Source of the DNA: Sulfurimicrobium sp964384915
Lineage (GTDB): Bacteria > Pseudomonadota > Gammaproteobacteria > Burkholderiales > Sulfuricellaceae
DNA: 64,000 nucleotides
Assembly (NCBI GenBank): GCA_964384915.1
Contig: CAYLMA010000004.1
Location: forward strand, 1-64,000
Reading direction: 5' to 3'
Of the stretch, positions 46,960 through 56,773 are shown piece after piece. Below the pieces are notes generated by a model. It worked only from the letters and a program-made list of their open reading frames with translations, had not been told where the DNA came from and ran no database searches. Within the stretch, counting starts at the first letter, position 1, and every line of letters starts with the position of its first letter. A program made the translations under genes and the position numbers.

Positions 46960-49838
46960 GCCTCTTCCTCCGCTGTTCCGGGGAGCGGAATGCGCACGCT
47001 GATCGCGACCCCTTCCCCGGGCGCGCTGCCGACCTCCATCGACCCGCCCAGGGAGCGGGCGCGTTCCATCATGCCGCGCAGGCCGTGCGATGTGGGTTGC
47101 ATGATTGCGCCTTCGGGGATGCCGATTCCGTTATCGAATACTTCCAGCGCGATCTTACCATGCTCGCGCCACATGTCGACCGCCACCAGGCTGGCATGGG
47201 AATAGCGCGCCACATTGGTGAGCGCTTCCTGGAAAATGCGGAACAGGGCGATGCGGATTTCCTCCGCCAGTTCGATATCATCCCCATGCATCGTCACCTT
47301 GCACTGGATGTTGTAACGCTTGCCAAATTCCGCCGCCTGCCACTGCATCGCCGCCAGCAGGCCGAGATCGTCCAGCACCGTCGGGCGCAGCTCGGTCACG
47401 ATGCGGCGCATGGCATGAACCGATGCGTCCACCACATCGGACATGGATGCCACCTTCTCCCGCGCAACGTCCAATTCCTCCGGCAACTTGCGCGCCAACC
47501 AGAAAATATCCATCTTCAGCGCCGTGAGGTTGCCGCCCAGCTCGTCGTGAATTTCCCGCGCGATGCTGACCTTTTCCTCCTCGCGCACGGTCTGGAGATG
47601 ATTGGAGAGTTCCCGCAACTGTTCCCGCGATGCGCGGATTTCCTGTTCCGCCTGCTGGCGCTCGGTGATGTCCTGCACCGTGCCGGCCACGCTGATCGCC
47701 TTGCCCGACTCATGGCGCAACACCTGCGCTTCCTCGTGCACGAAGCGCACCCCGCCGTCCGGCAAGGCGATGCGGTGATCGAAACTTAACAACACTTCAT
47801 TCAAAAGCGCGGCAGCAAAGGATTTTTCAACCAGTTCTCGGTCGTCCGGATGGATGGAGTCAAGAAACTGCTCATAGTTGGGAGCGAATGCGCCGGGCGC
47901 GAAACCCCAGATGCGAAAAACCTCGTCCGACCACTGCATTCCTCCCGTTTCCGGATGCCACTCCCAGCTCCCCAGGTGCGCCACCCGCTGCGCAAAGGCC
48001 AGGTTGGCTTCGCGCTCGCGCAGGGCATTCTCGATCTGCTTGCGTTCGGTAATGTCCCGGTCTATGCCCTGATAGCCCCTGAAATTTCCCTGTTCGTCAA
48101 AAATGGGAGTGGCACTGGTTTCCAGCACAATCGGCGCGCCATTTTTGTGGATATTGAGGTTTTCCAGCAGCCGGATGGGGGCGCGGACAGCCGCGATGGC
48201 GGAAAAAATCGCGCCTACCCTGTCCGCTTCTTCCCGAGGCATCAGGTCGAAGGGCGTTTTACCCAGCATTTCCTCGGACCCGTATCCCAGCATCTCGCGC
48301 ACCCTGGGACTGGAGTAGGTATAGACGCCGTGCTCGTTCACTTCCCAAACCCAGTCGTGCATCGATTCCACCAGGGCGCGGTATTTTTTTTCACTGGCGC
48401 GCAAGGCGTTTTCAATTTTCTTGCGCTCGGTAATGTCGAGTGCATAGCAGGCCACGCCGATATCCAGGCCATTATCATCCCTGAGCAGGGTAAGGGAGAA
48501 ATGCGCGGCGAACACCTCCCCCGATTTTTTCTGCAGCAGGGTTTCCAGTGCCCCTCCACCCCCCCGCCCCAATGCAAGAAATACCCGCGCATGAAAATCA
48601 CTCTCTTCCCCCGGCGGGGCAATGAAACGAACCGGCTGGCCGACCGCCTCGTGCGCCGAATAGCCGAACAGCAGTTCCGCCCCCCGGTTCCAGCTCACCA
48701 GCGTGCCGACGAGATCGGTCGAGAATACCGCGTCATGGGTCTGGTCGATGATCTGCGCCTGCTGCGCCAGCACGTTTTCCACCAGCTTGCGGCGGGTAAT
48801 GTTGACCCGCACCGAAATGTATTTGAACGGCTTCCCGCCAGCATCGAACACGGGCGTAATCGTGGTCAGCAGCCACAGCACGCCGCCATTCTTGCTGCGG
48901 TTGCAGATTTCTCCCTGCCATATCTCGCCGTTTTCCAGCGTCGCCCACATTTCTTCGAAAAATGACCGTGCATGGTAGCCGGAACTGAGAAAACGATGAT
49001 CACGCCCGATCACCTCATCGCGCGAGTAGCCGCTGGCCTCGCAAAATTTGTCGTTGACGTAGGTGATTACGCCCCGGAGATCCGATTCGATCACAATCAC
49101 CGCGTTATCGATCACGCGCCGCTGCTCCGACAGGGACTGCACCAGTCCGCCCACCTGCTTTACCGCCTGGTTGAGCATCTCCGCCATGGCCCGGATTTCA
49201 GGCACGTAGCGCGCTGGATCTTGTATGCGCACGGAATAATCTCCGCCCATGAAACGCTGCCCGGCTGCGTTGATGGCTTCCAGCGGCCGCAACCAGCGCG
49301 CCAGGAAGACAGACAGGATCGGCACCAGCAGCGACAGTTCCAGGCCGTATTGCCACAACTGGTTGAGAGTTGCGCGCCACAAGCGGTTTTCCAGCAACGC
49401 GGCGCTGAATTCCACCCGGATCAGGCCGTAATGCTCGCCGCCCACTTCCAGCTCGCGTATCTGCTTGGCCTGGGGGATGGCGAAATGGCGTCGGAACCAG
49501 GACGGCGCAATCGGCGCCGGCGCCAGGCCGCGCGCTGCAACGCTCCCGCCGGAGCGGCCACGCCATTCGACGTGCGCGATCAGCGGGCTTCCGATGCGCC
49601 TCACGATCTGCCCAGCAGTGGCGAAATCACCGCTGACTGCGGGCTCGACCAGGCTTGCCGCCAGCAATCCCATGAGATGTTCCGCCTCGTGGATCATGTC
49701 AGCCCGGTACTCGGCCGCCTCGCGCTGCAGCTGGAGCGCATGCAGGGCTGCGCCGGCCAGGACCAGCACCGGCACGAGCAGCAGCAGCAAACGTCCGCGC
49801 AGGCCAAGGCGGCGCCACAGGGCAAGGCGATTATTCAT
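46956..49838 (-). CDS. NarX-type multi-PAS sensor histidine kinase
   Basis: The 960-residue membrane kinase has two membrane helices (about 15-35 and 170-190) around a short periplasmic domain, HAMP (about 185-240), four PAS domains (about 250-365, 370-480, 490-610, 615-735) and a HisKA_3 core (AREIHDELGGNLTALKMDI with the phosphorylated H; then HATPase with EALTNVARYSHA and DNGIGIPEG). The first PAS resembles Aer/NifL redox types (GYSRDEVIGRDHRFLSSGYH). It pairs with the NarL-type regulator. The 5' end lies at the divergent region at 49839-50109. Confidence 0.93.
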   Translation of the reverse strand: MNNRLALWRRLGLRGRLLLLLVPVLVLAGAALHALQLQREAAEYRADMIHEAEHLMGLLAASLVEPAVSGDFATAGQIVRRIGSPLIAHVEWRGRSGGSVAARGLAPAPIAPSWFRRHFAIPQAKQIRELEVGGEHYGLIRVEFSAALLENRLWRATLNQLWQYGLELSLLVPILSVFLARWLRPLEAINAAGQRFMGGDYSVRIQDPARYVPEIRAMAEMLNQAVKQVGGLVQSLSEQRRVIDNAVIVIESDLRGVITYVNDKFCEASGYSRDEVIGRDHRFLSSGYHARSFFEEMWATLENGEIWQGEICNRSKNGGVLWLLTTITPVFDAGGKPFKYISVRVNITRRKLVENVLAQQAQIIDQTHDAVFSTDLVGTLVSWNRGAELLFGYSAHEAVGQPVRFIAPPGEESDFHARVFLALGRGGGGALETLLQKKSGEVFAAHFSLTLLRDDNGLDIGVACYALDITERKKIENALRASEKKYRALVESMHDWVWEVNEHGVYTYSSPRVREMLGYGSEEMLGKTPFDLMPREEADRVGAIFSAIAAVRAPIRLLENLNIHKNGAPIVLETSATPIFDEQGNFRGYQGIDRDITERKQIENALREREANLAFAQRVAHLGSWEWHPETGGMQWSDEVFRIWGFAPGAFAPNYEQFLDSIHPDDRELVEKSFAAALLNEVLLSFDHRIALPDGGVRFVHEEAQVLRHESGKAISVAGTVQDITERQQAEQEIRASREQLRELSNHLQTVREEEKVSIAREIHDELGGNLTALKMDIFWLARKLPEELDVAREKVASMSDVVDASVHAMRRIVTELRPTVLDDLGLLAAMQWQAAEFGKRYNIQCKVTMHGDDIELAEEIRIALFRIFQEALTNVARYSHASLVAVDMWREHGKIALEVFDNGIGIPEGAIMQPTSHGLRGMMERARSLGGSMEVGSAPGEGVAISVRIPLPGTAEEEA

Positions 49839-50109
49839 TGGCTATGATTGAAAAACCAGGGAAAAAATGGCATTCACATTAACCGAAGCCAATGCGCCCC
49901 GGCAAGCGCTTTTCACTCCTCGTCATCGAAGAAAGCACCGCACAAATCCTCGGCCAGATAAACAAACGGGGACGATCAACTGCATTTACTTGCGACTTTC
50001 AACGCAACAGAAATGATATATAGTTGCCGGCAACAGCCACCCAATCACTTGTACCATCCATCGTGACCATCCCGCCCACATGGCCCAGACACTTGACTAG
50101 GACAACTGA
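49839..50109. promoter_or_regulatory. Divergent regulatory region between the minus- and plus-strand clusters
   Basis: This 271-base gap separates the NarX-type kinase gene from the ABM gene and must carry promoters in both directions. A possible plus-strand promoter is TTGCGA (49990-49995), 18 bases, TGATAT (50014-50019); the match is weak. An AGGA site lies 8 bases before the ABM start. No open reading frame or RNA gene is visible. Confidence 0.45.
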
Positions 50110-50409
50110 ATGATCCTCGCCCAAAGCTATTTCACTATTGCCAGCGACATGGTCGATGAAGTGCGCGCGGCCTTTCTGCAGCGCCCGCACCATGTGGACC
50201 AGGCACCAGGTTTCATTCGCATGGAAGTGGTCAGCCCGGTCGACCAGCCACGCGAATTCTGCTTGCTGACCTGGTGGCAGACAGCCGCTCATTTCGAAAA
50301 CTGGCACCGCAGCCATGCCTTCCATGATTCCCATGCGGGGATTCCCAAGGGCTTGAAGCTGGTGCCGAAAAGCACGAAAATCAGGGTGTTCGAACTGATT
50401 ACCCAGTAA
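50110..50409 (+). CDS. Antibiotic biosynthesis monooxygenase (ABM)-like small protein
   Basis: The 99-residue protein fits the ferredoxin-like ABM fold: AQSYFTIASDMVDEVRAAFLQRPHHVDQAPGFIRMEVVSP, then CLLTWWQTAAHFENWHRSHAFHDSHAG and KLVPKSTKIRVFEL. The WxxS-H pattern resembles haem-degrading or quinone-type monooxygenases. It is 19 bases before the B12-sensor gene, so it may be part of that operon. Its substrate is unknown; a role near a cobalamin or tetrapyrrole sensor is inference only. Confidence 0.75.
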   Translation: MILAQSYFTIASDMVDEVRAAFLQRPHHVDQAPGFIRMEVVSPVDQPREFCLLTWWQTAAHFENWHRSHAFHDSHAGIPKGLKLVPKSTKIRVFELITQ

Positions 50410-50428
50410 TCCTGCAAGGAGCGTGGCA

Positions 50429-51487
50429 ATGAGCCAGATCAGTCAGCCCGTTTCAGGCGAAATTCTGGCCAGGGTCGAAAGCCTGAGCGCGGAAGCGGTG
50501 AGCACGGTGACGCAGCGGATTTATGCCGCTCATCCGGAGTTGTTGCATCGCTTCGGGGCAAAAGGCCAGGCAACTTGCCGGGAAGATCTGCAATATCACG
50601 TGGAGTATCTCCTTGCAGCCCTTTATGGCGCAGAAAGCAGCCTCTTTCTTGATTATGTGCTGTGGCTGAAGAGCGTGCTTGAGAGCCGGGGCGTGCCCGG
50701 CGGGCATCTGGACGAATCGCTGCGCTTGCTGCAACAGTTCTTCCGCGAACGGCTGGCGCCCGCATCCGCCGCTCCCGTCGATGCGCTGTGGCAGGCCGGC
50801 ATCGATGCCCTGGCGGGCGGGCCTCGGGAGGCCACCCGCTACCATCGGCTTGCGCCGGCACCGCAGCCGCAAAGCCGCGATTATCTCCAGGCCCTGCTGG
50901 ACGGCAACCGCAAGAGCGCAACGCAAATCGTGCTGGATGCGATGGCGCGGGAAAAAAACCTGGTGGATGTCGCTATCGGAGTGATTCAGCCGGCAATGTA
51001 TGAAATTGGCGCCTTGTGGCAGAACAACCGCATCACCGTGGCACAGGAACACCTCGCCACGGCGATTACCCAGAACGCGATGGCGCGCTCTTTCGCGGAC
51101 GCCGATTTTGCCGCGCCGCTGAACCGCAAAGCGCTGTTCGCCTGTGTCCCCGCCAACCACCATAGCCTGGGCCTGCGCATGGTTTCAGATGCATTTGAAG
51201 TCGCGGGGTGGGAAGTACAGTTTCTTGGCGCAGATGTGCCCGCCCGCGATCTGCTTGCCCAGCTTGCCCATTGGCGCCCGGAAATGCTTGGCCTCTCCCT
51301 GTCCCTGCCGGGGCAGATCAAAACCGCCAGACTGCTTGTCCAGCAATTGCGCGCTGAACTGGGAAACCAGTGTCCGGCCATCCTGGCTGGCGGCCTCGCC
51401 ACCAATCAGGCGGACAGATTGTGGAAAGCCGTCGGCGCGGACCTGTGGGCCGCCAACGCCAAGGACTGCCTGAGAGAATCGGCATGA
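50429..51487 (+). CDS. CarH-type cobalamin-binding sensor without DNA-binding domain
   Basis: The 352-residue protein has a helical N-terminal domain (about 1-110; HVEYLLAALYGAESSLFLDYVLWLKSVLESRGVP), then a B12-binding module. The helical-bundle part carries W197-x9-E207-H208 (WQNNRITVAQEH), the signature of CarH-type photoreceptors that hold adenosylcobalamin with an upper-face Trp. The Rossmann part has NxHxxG (N243, H245, G248), so the lower-ligand His is kept but the usual Asp is Asn. No MerR-type DNA-binding domain is present. The ATG at 50429 is set by AAGGAG. It overlaps the next kinase by 4 bases, so it likely feeds that kinase. Light or redox sensing is inferred. Confidence 0.82.
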   Translation: MSQISQPVSGEILARVESLSAEAVSTVTQRIYAAHPELLHRFGAKGQATCREDLQYHVEYLLAALYGAESSLFLDYVLWLKSVLESRGVPGGHLDESLRLLQQFFRERLAPASAAPVDALWQAGIDALAGGPREATRYHRLAPAPQPQSRDYLQALLDGNRKSATQIVLDAMAREKNLVDVAIGVIQPAMYEIGALWQNNRITVAQEHLATAITQNAMARSFADADFAAPLNRKALFACVPANHHSLGLRMVSDAFEVAGWEVQFLGADVPARDLLAQLAHWRPEMLGLSLSLPGQIKTARLLVQQLRAELGNQCPAILAGGLATNQADRLWKAVGADLWAANAKDCLRESA

Positions 51488-52752
51488 TCGCCCTGCCGGA
51501 CATATTCGAAAATTTCAGCGCCATTCCCGGCTTTCTGCGCGAGTTTTCGACGCTGGTGTGCGTGCTGTGCGACGAGAATGGGCTGCTGCTTGACGGCAAT
51601 TGCGGCTTCCTCGCGCTGAGCGGGCATGATCAGGTGCCATCCGGGCCGTCGAATGTGGCCGGCATGTTCGTGAACCCGACTTTTTCCAGACTGGCGGGCG
51701 CCTTGCCCGAGGGCGATGTCGTCTACCAGGGCATACTCAACATCGGCCTGCTTGAATCCGCCGTTCATTCCTTTCGCGGCACGGTTTACCGATGCGGGAA
51801 CAGGCTGCTGGTCGTGGCTGAGCCCGATATCGCCGAAACGACCCGGCTCAACGCGAGCATGATCGAATTGAATGCCGAGATGGCCGGAATGCAGCGCAGC
51901 CTGGTGCGCAAGAATCAGCTCCTGGCCCATGCGCAATGCCAGCTGGTGCAGGCCGAAAAAATGTCCTGTGTCGGGCAGCTCGCAGCGGGTATGGCGCACG
52001 AGATCAACAATCCTATCGGCTTCGTGCATTCCAATCTGGTTTCGCTGGAAGGGTATATGCGCGACCTGTTTACCATACTGGAAGCATGCGGACAGGTGGA
52101 GCGCGATCTACCCGCCTCAGCTTCGGTGGCCCGCCTGTCCGCGCTCTGCCGGGAGCTGGACATCGACTTTCTCAAACAGGATATTCCGCTGTTGCTGGAG
52201 GAAAGCCGCGAGGGCATCTCTCGGGTGAAAAAAATCGTGCGCAACCTGCGCGATTTCACCCATATCGACAGCGAGGACGGCTGGCACTGGGAAACCCCGC
52301 AGCACTGCCTCGACACCACACTGGGCGTATTGCGCGGCGCCATACCGGACCAGATCGAGGTGATCCGGGAATATGGCGAGGTGCCGGAGATTGAATGCCT
52401 GCCGGCGCACCTGAACCTGGCTTTCATGAACATCCTGCTCAACGCCGCCCAGTCCATCGCGGGAGCGGGCGCCATCCGGGTGCGCACCGGGCGGGAAAAC
52501 GGGCAGGTGTGGGTGGAGATTGGCGACAGCGGATGCGGCATCGCGCCGGAAGCCCTGCCGCGCATTTTCGAACCTTTCTTCACCACCCGTCCGGTGGGCT
52601 CTGGCACCGGCCTGGGGCTCTCCGCCGCCTTCAGCATCGTCGAGCGGCACCATGGCCGGATCGAGGTTGAAAGCACGCCCGGCCAGGGCACGCAGGTGCG
52701 CATCAGGCTCCCCATCAAACAGCCCTTGGCGGCTGACAAGCCAGCATCGTGA
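51484..52752 (+). CDS. Histidine kinase coupled to the B12 sensor
   Basis: The 422-residue soluble kinase has a short PAS-like N-terminal domain (about 10-125; STLVCVLCDENGLLLDGNCGFLALSG), a coiled coil, then HisKA with CVGQLAAGMAHEINNPIGFVHSN, an N-box FMNILLNAAQSI, DSGCGIAPE and FFTTRPVGSGTGLGL. Its start overlaps the B12 gene stop (ATGA), so translation is coupled. The core resembles the kinases at 32685, 58372 and 59772. Its partner receivers are probably the REC domains in the genes downstream. Confidence 0.92.
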   Translation: MIALPDIFENFSAIPGFLREFSTLVCVLCDENGLLLDGNCGFLALSGHDQVPSGPSNVAGMFVNPTFSRLAGALPEGDVVYQGILNIGLLESAVHSFRGTVYRCGNRLLVVAEPDIAETTRLNASMIELNAEMAGMQRSLVRKNQLLAHAQCQLVQAEKMSCVGQLAAGMAHEINNPIGFVHSNLVSLEGYMRDLFTILEACGQVERDLPASASVARLSALCRELDIDFLKQDIPLLLEESREGISRVKKIVRNLRDFTHIDSEDGWHWETPQHCLDTTLGVLRGAIPDQIEVIREYGEVPEIECLPAHLNLAFMNILLNAAQSIAGAGAIRVRTGRENGQVWVEIGDSGCGIAPEALPRIFEPFFTTRPVGSGTGLGLSAAFSIVERHHGRIEVESTPGQGTQVRIRLPIKQPLAADKPAS

Positions 52753-52766
52753 AGGGGGAAAAGGAC

Positions 52767-55700
52767 ATGGACAAGCAGGATAAACCCCTGGCCGCCTTTC
52801 CCATTGCGTGGATGGCCGTGGCCGCGCTGCTTGTCGCGGCTCTGGGCTACGCGGTGTTTGAATACCAGAAACGGGAAATCAAGCAGCAAAACGAAAGCAA
52901 CCTGGCGGACATCGCCAATCTCAAGGCAGGCCAGATTTCAGCCTGGATCGAGGAACGCAGGGGCAATGCCACCCTCGTGACGCGCTCTCCGCTGGTCCCC
53001 CTGGCGGAGCAATGGTTTCTCGACGGCGCGCCCGAAGGGGAATTGCGCCAGCAACTGCTGGCCCCGCTGGAAGCGATGCTGCGCATCTACCATTACGACA
53101 CCTTGATGCTGCTCGACGAGAGCGGCATAGTGCGCCTTTCCACCCGCGCCAAGGTCGCTCCCCATGACGACCACCTGCGCGCGCTTGCCCTGGAGGCGAT
53201 GCGTTCGCGGCAGGTGGTGATGGGGGACATGCACATCGGAGAGACGGGCAAGCCGGAGCTGGATTTCGCCGCGCCGCTGCTGCGCGGCAGCGGCGAGGAG
53301 GCGCGCGCGGTCGGGGTGGTTTATTTCCATATCGACCCTGCCAGATTTCTATTCCCGCTGATCCAGTCCTGGCCCATGGACAGCAGGACGGCCGAAACCC
53401 TGCTGGTACGCCCGCAGAACGGCGTGGTGGTCTACCTCAACGAGTTGCGCCATCGTGCCGGCACGATGCTGACGCTGAGCCTGCCTCTCGACATGGCGAA
53501 CCTGCCGGCCGCCCGTGCAGCCAAGGGGGAAACCGGTTTCGCATCGGGCACGGATTACCGCGGCAAGCAGGTCGTCTCCTACGTGCGGCAGGTTGAGGGA
53601 ACCCCATGGGCGATGGAGGCGAAGATCGACGAAGAGGAAATCTTCCGCCCGATCCACCAGTTGGCACTGTACGTTTCCCTGCTCGCGGCGGGCCTGCTTG
53701 CGGCAGCCATCCTGGCCATTCTGCTGCGCCACAGCCGGGCCAGCGCCGCCGCCAGGCAGATCCGCGCCGATGCGGAAACACAGGCATTGCAGCGGCGATT
53801 CGATTTTCTCAGCCAGTTTGCCAACGACATCATTCTGTTGCTGGACGAGCACGGCCGCATCATTGACGCCAATGAGCGCGCGCTTGAGGCCTACGGCTAT
53901 GCGCGCGAGGAATTGCTGACCATGACAAGCGAAGAACTGTGCGCCGGTGGGGCGACAGGAGGCTTCGCCCAGGAGTGGCGGCAACTGCGGGAACAGTGCG
54001 ACGTCGCCAGGGAAACCCTGCACCGGCGCAAGGATGGCACCACGTTCCAGGTCGAGAAACGCGCCCGGCTGGTCGAAATCGGCGGCCAGCCATTTGCCCA
54101 GGTGGTACTGCGCGATATTAGCAAACGCAAAGAAGCGGAGGAGCGGCTGAGCCAGAGCGAGGAGCGTTTGCGCACCCTGTTTGCCAGCATCCGGGATGCC
54201 GTGTACGTGGTTGGCCTGGAACCCGATGGCAAGCCGGGCCGCTTTGTCGAGGTCAACGAGGTCGCTTGCCGGCGCCTGGGTTACAGCCGGGAGGAGTTTC
54301 TTGCGCTGACCCCGTTCGATATCGATGCGCCGGATTCCGGAACCGACGTCGGGAGCCTCATCGCGCAAATCAATGCCGGCAAGAGCGTCCTTTTCGAGCA
54401 ACTGCACCTTGCCCGGGACGGCCGCCGCATCCCCGTCGAGATCAGCGCCAGCCCCCTGGTTTTGCAGGGCAAGCGGGTCATTCTTGCAGTGGCGCGCGAC
54501 ATTACCGAGCGCAGGCATCAGGAGGAAAGGCTGCACCTCCTGGAACGCGCCATCGATTCCAGCTTCAACGCCATTCTGATCACCGACGCCGCCCAGCCGC
54601 ACAACCCGCTGATCTATGTCAATACCGCTTTCGAGCGCATTACAGGTTATCGCAGGGAAGAAGCGCTGGGGCGCAGTTGCGGCTTTCTGCAAAACGAGGA
54701 TCGCGACCAGCCCGGTGTCCAGGAATTGCGCAGCGCGATCCGTGAGGAACGCGAGACCCGCGTGACGTTGCGCAATTACCGCAAGGACGGCAGCATGTTC
54801 TGGAACGAGCTGCTGGTCGCGCCGGTGCGCGACGACCGGGGCCGGGTCACGCACTTCATAGGCGTGCTGAACGACGTCAGCGAGCGCATGGATTACGAGG
54901 CGCAACTCGAGTACCAGGCCACCCACGACGCCCTGACCGGGCTGGCCAACCGCGCCCTGCTCAGCGACCGGCTGGAACAGTCCATCGTCTTCGCCCAGCG
55001 CGCCGGCCGTCTGGTGGCGGTGATGATGCTCGACATCGACCGCTTCAAGCTGGTCAACGACACCCTCGGCCATGGCTGCGGCGACGCCCTGATCCGCGAG
55101 GTGGGCGAGCGCTTGGCGCGCTGCGCGCGCCCCGGCGACACGGTGGCCCGCCTGGGCGGGGATGAATTCATGGTGGTCATGTCGGACATGGCGAGCGAGG
55201 ACGATGCCGTGACGCTGGCGCGCCATCTGCTCGGCGCCGTGGCGGCGCCCATGAGCATAGAAGGCCGCGACATGCTGGTCACCGCCAGCCTGGGCGTGGC
55301 GGTCTATCCCAAGGATGGCGGGCAGGCCGCCGAGCTGCTGAAATACGCGGACGTGGCGATGTACCTCGCCAAGGATCTGGGGCGCAACAGTTTCCAGTTT
55401 TATTCGCCGGAACTGAACGCGCGCACGCTCGAGCGGCTCGAACTGGAAACCAGCCTGCGCGGCGCGCTGCTGAATGACGAGCTGGCGCTTTATTACCAGC
55501 CCAAGGTCGACCTGCATAGCGGGAAGGTGTTCGGCGCGGAGGCGCTGATCCGCTGGCGCCATCCGCTGCTCGGCATGGTTTCTCCCGCCGATTTCATCCC
55601 TTTGGCCGAGGAAACCGGGCTGATCGTGCCGATCGGAGAGTGGGTGATCGAAACCGCTTGCCGCCAACTCAAGGCCTGGCAGAACGAGGGCCTGCCCGAT

Positions 55701-56657
55701 ATTTCCCTGGCCGTGAACGTGTCTCCACGCCAGTTCCAGCATGCCAACCTGGCCAAGGTGGTAACCCAGGCGCTGCGCCTGAATGAGGTAGCGGCGCAAT
55801 ACCTGGATCTGGAAGTGACCGAAAGCGCGGCCATGCGGGACCCTGAGCAGACCATTGCCATCCTGCGCCAGTTGAAGGAAATCGGGGTCAAGATTTCCCT
55901 CGACGATTTTGGCACCGGTTACTCCAGCCTGAATTATCTCAAGCGTTTCCCGATCGACACCCTGAAAATCGACCAGTCCTTTGTGCGTGACATCACCACC
56001 GATCCGGATGATGCGGCCATCGCGCTGTCCGTGATTTCCCTGGCGCATAGCCTGAAACACCGCGTCATCGCCGAGGGCGTGGAAAGCGAGGCGCAACTCA
56101 GATTCCTGCGCAAGCACCGCTGCGACGAAATGCAGGGGTATTATTTCAGCCGCCCGCTGGCCACGGAAGATTTTTCAGTCCTGCTGCGTGAAGGCCGCAA
56201 GCTGGATTTAGGCTCCATCTCGCCAAATGAAGCGAAACGCACCCTGCTTCTGGTCGATGATGAAGCCGGCGTCCTTTCCGCCTTGCAGCGCGTGTTCCGG
56301 GGCCAGGGCTATCGCGTCCTCAAGGCCGCCAGCGCGGCGGAAGGGCTGGAACTGCTGGCGCTCAACGAGGTGCAGGTGATCATGTCCGACCAGCGCATGC
56401 CGGGCATGAACGGCTCCGACTTTCTCAGCCGGGCCAAGGAGATGTACCCTAACACCATCCGCATCGTGCTGTCCGGCTATGCCGACCTGGAATCGGTCAC
56501 CGATGCGGTCAACCGTGGCGCCATTTTCAAGTTCCTCAGCAAGCCGTGGGATGATGGCCAACTGCGCGCGCAGATTCACGAAGCCTTCGTGGTGTACGAG
56601 GCCAAGCAGGACGAAATGCGGCGGACAGGCATGGAAAACGCGGAGCAGGAACAATGA
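52767..56657 (+). CDS. Membrane PAS-GGDEF-EAL protein with C-terminal receiver
   Basis: The 1296-residue protein has a membrane helix (about 13-33), a Cache-like periplasmic domain (about 40-290), a second helix (about 295-315), three PAS domains (about 345-455, 465-580, 590-710), GGDEF (about 715-875), EAL (about 885-1135) and a receiver (about 1155-1280). GGDEF is intact (RLGGDEF) with an RxxD inhibitory site (RPGD). EAL is intact (GAEALIRW, DDFGTGYSS, AEGVE). The receiver has LLVDDEAG, MSDQRMPGMNG and FLSKPWDD, the RpfG type. It can in principle make and break c-di-GMP under phosphorylation control. An AAGGA site sets the ATG at 52767. Confidence 0.94.
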   Translation: MDKQDKPLAAFPIAWMAVAALLVAALGYAVFEYQKREIKQQNESNLADIANLKAGQISAWIEERRGNATLVTRSPLVPLAEQWFLDGAPEGELRQQLLAPLEAMLRIYHYDTLMLLDESGIVRLSTRAKVAPHDDHLRALALEAMRSRQVVMGDMHIGETGKPELDFAAPLLRGSGEEARAVGVVYFHIDPARFLFPLIQSWPMDSRTAETLLVRPQNGVVVYLNELRHRAGTMLTLSLPLDMANLPAARAAKGETGFASGTDYRGKQVVSYVRQVEGTPWAMEAKIDEEEIFRPIHQLALYVSLLAAGLLAAAILAILLRHSRASAAARQIRADAETQALQRRFDFLSQFANDIILLLDEHGRIIDANERALEAYGYAREELLTMTSEELCAGGATGGFAQEWRQLREQCDVARETLHRRKDGTTFQVEKRARLVEIGGQPFAQVVLRDISKRKEAEERLSQSEERLRTLFASIRDAVYVVGLEPDGKPGRFVEVNEVACRRLGYSREEFLALTPFDIDAPDSGTDVGSLIAQINAGKSVLFEQLHLARDGRRIPVEISASPLVLQGKRVILAVARDITERRHQEERLHLLERAIDSSFNAILITDAAQPHNPLIYVNTAFERITGYRREEALGRSCGFLQNEDRDQPGVQELRSAIREERETRVTLRNYRKDGSMFWNELLVAPVRDDRGRVTHFIGVLNDVSERMDYEAQLEYQATHDALTGLANRALLSDRLEQSIVFAQRAGRLVAVMMLDIDRFKLVNDTLGHGCGDALIREVGERLARCARPGDTVARLGGDEFMVVMSDMASEDDAVTLARHLLGAVAAPMSIEGRDMLVTASLGVAVYPKDGGQAAELLKYADVAMYLAKDLGRNSFQFYSPELNARTLERLELETSLRGALLNDELALYYQPKVDLHSGKVFGAEALIRWRHPLLGMVSPADFIPLAEETGLIVPIGEWVIETACRQLKAWQNEGLPDISLAVNVSPRQFQHANLAKVVTQALRLNEVAAQYLDLEVTESAAMRDPEQTIAILRQLKEIGVKISLDDFGTGYSSLNYLKRFPIDTLKIDQSFVRDITTDPDDAAIALSVISLAHSLKHRVIAEGVESEAQLRFLRKHRCDEMQGYYFSRPLATEDFSVLLREGRKLDLGSISPNEAKRTLLLVDDEAGVLSALQRVFRGQGYRVLKAASAAEGLELLALNEVQVIMSDQRMPGMNGSDFLSRAKEMYPNTIRIVLSGYADLESVTDAVNRGAIFKFLSKPWDDGQLRAQIHEAFVVYEAKQDEMRRTGMENAEQEQ

Positions 56658-56773
56658 CCATGGCATCGGCGAGAAGATCCGGCCGGGCAGGCGCCAAAGC
56701 CGAGTTTCGTGAAAAGCACGGTTGCAGGCTTTATCTATACAATACGCTGCAGGACGGTTCAGGGAGATAAGGC

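Noticed and set aside
53349..56117. 922-codon minus-strand open frame opposite the GGDEF-EAL-REC gene
   Set aside because: The plus strand encodes intact GGDEF, EAL and PAS motifs. The antisense product is His/Gln/Arg-rich without recognisable domains.
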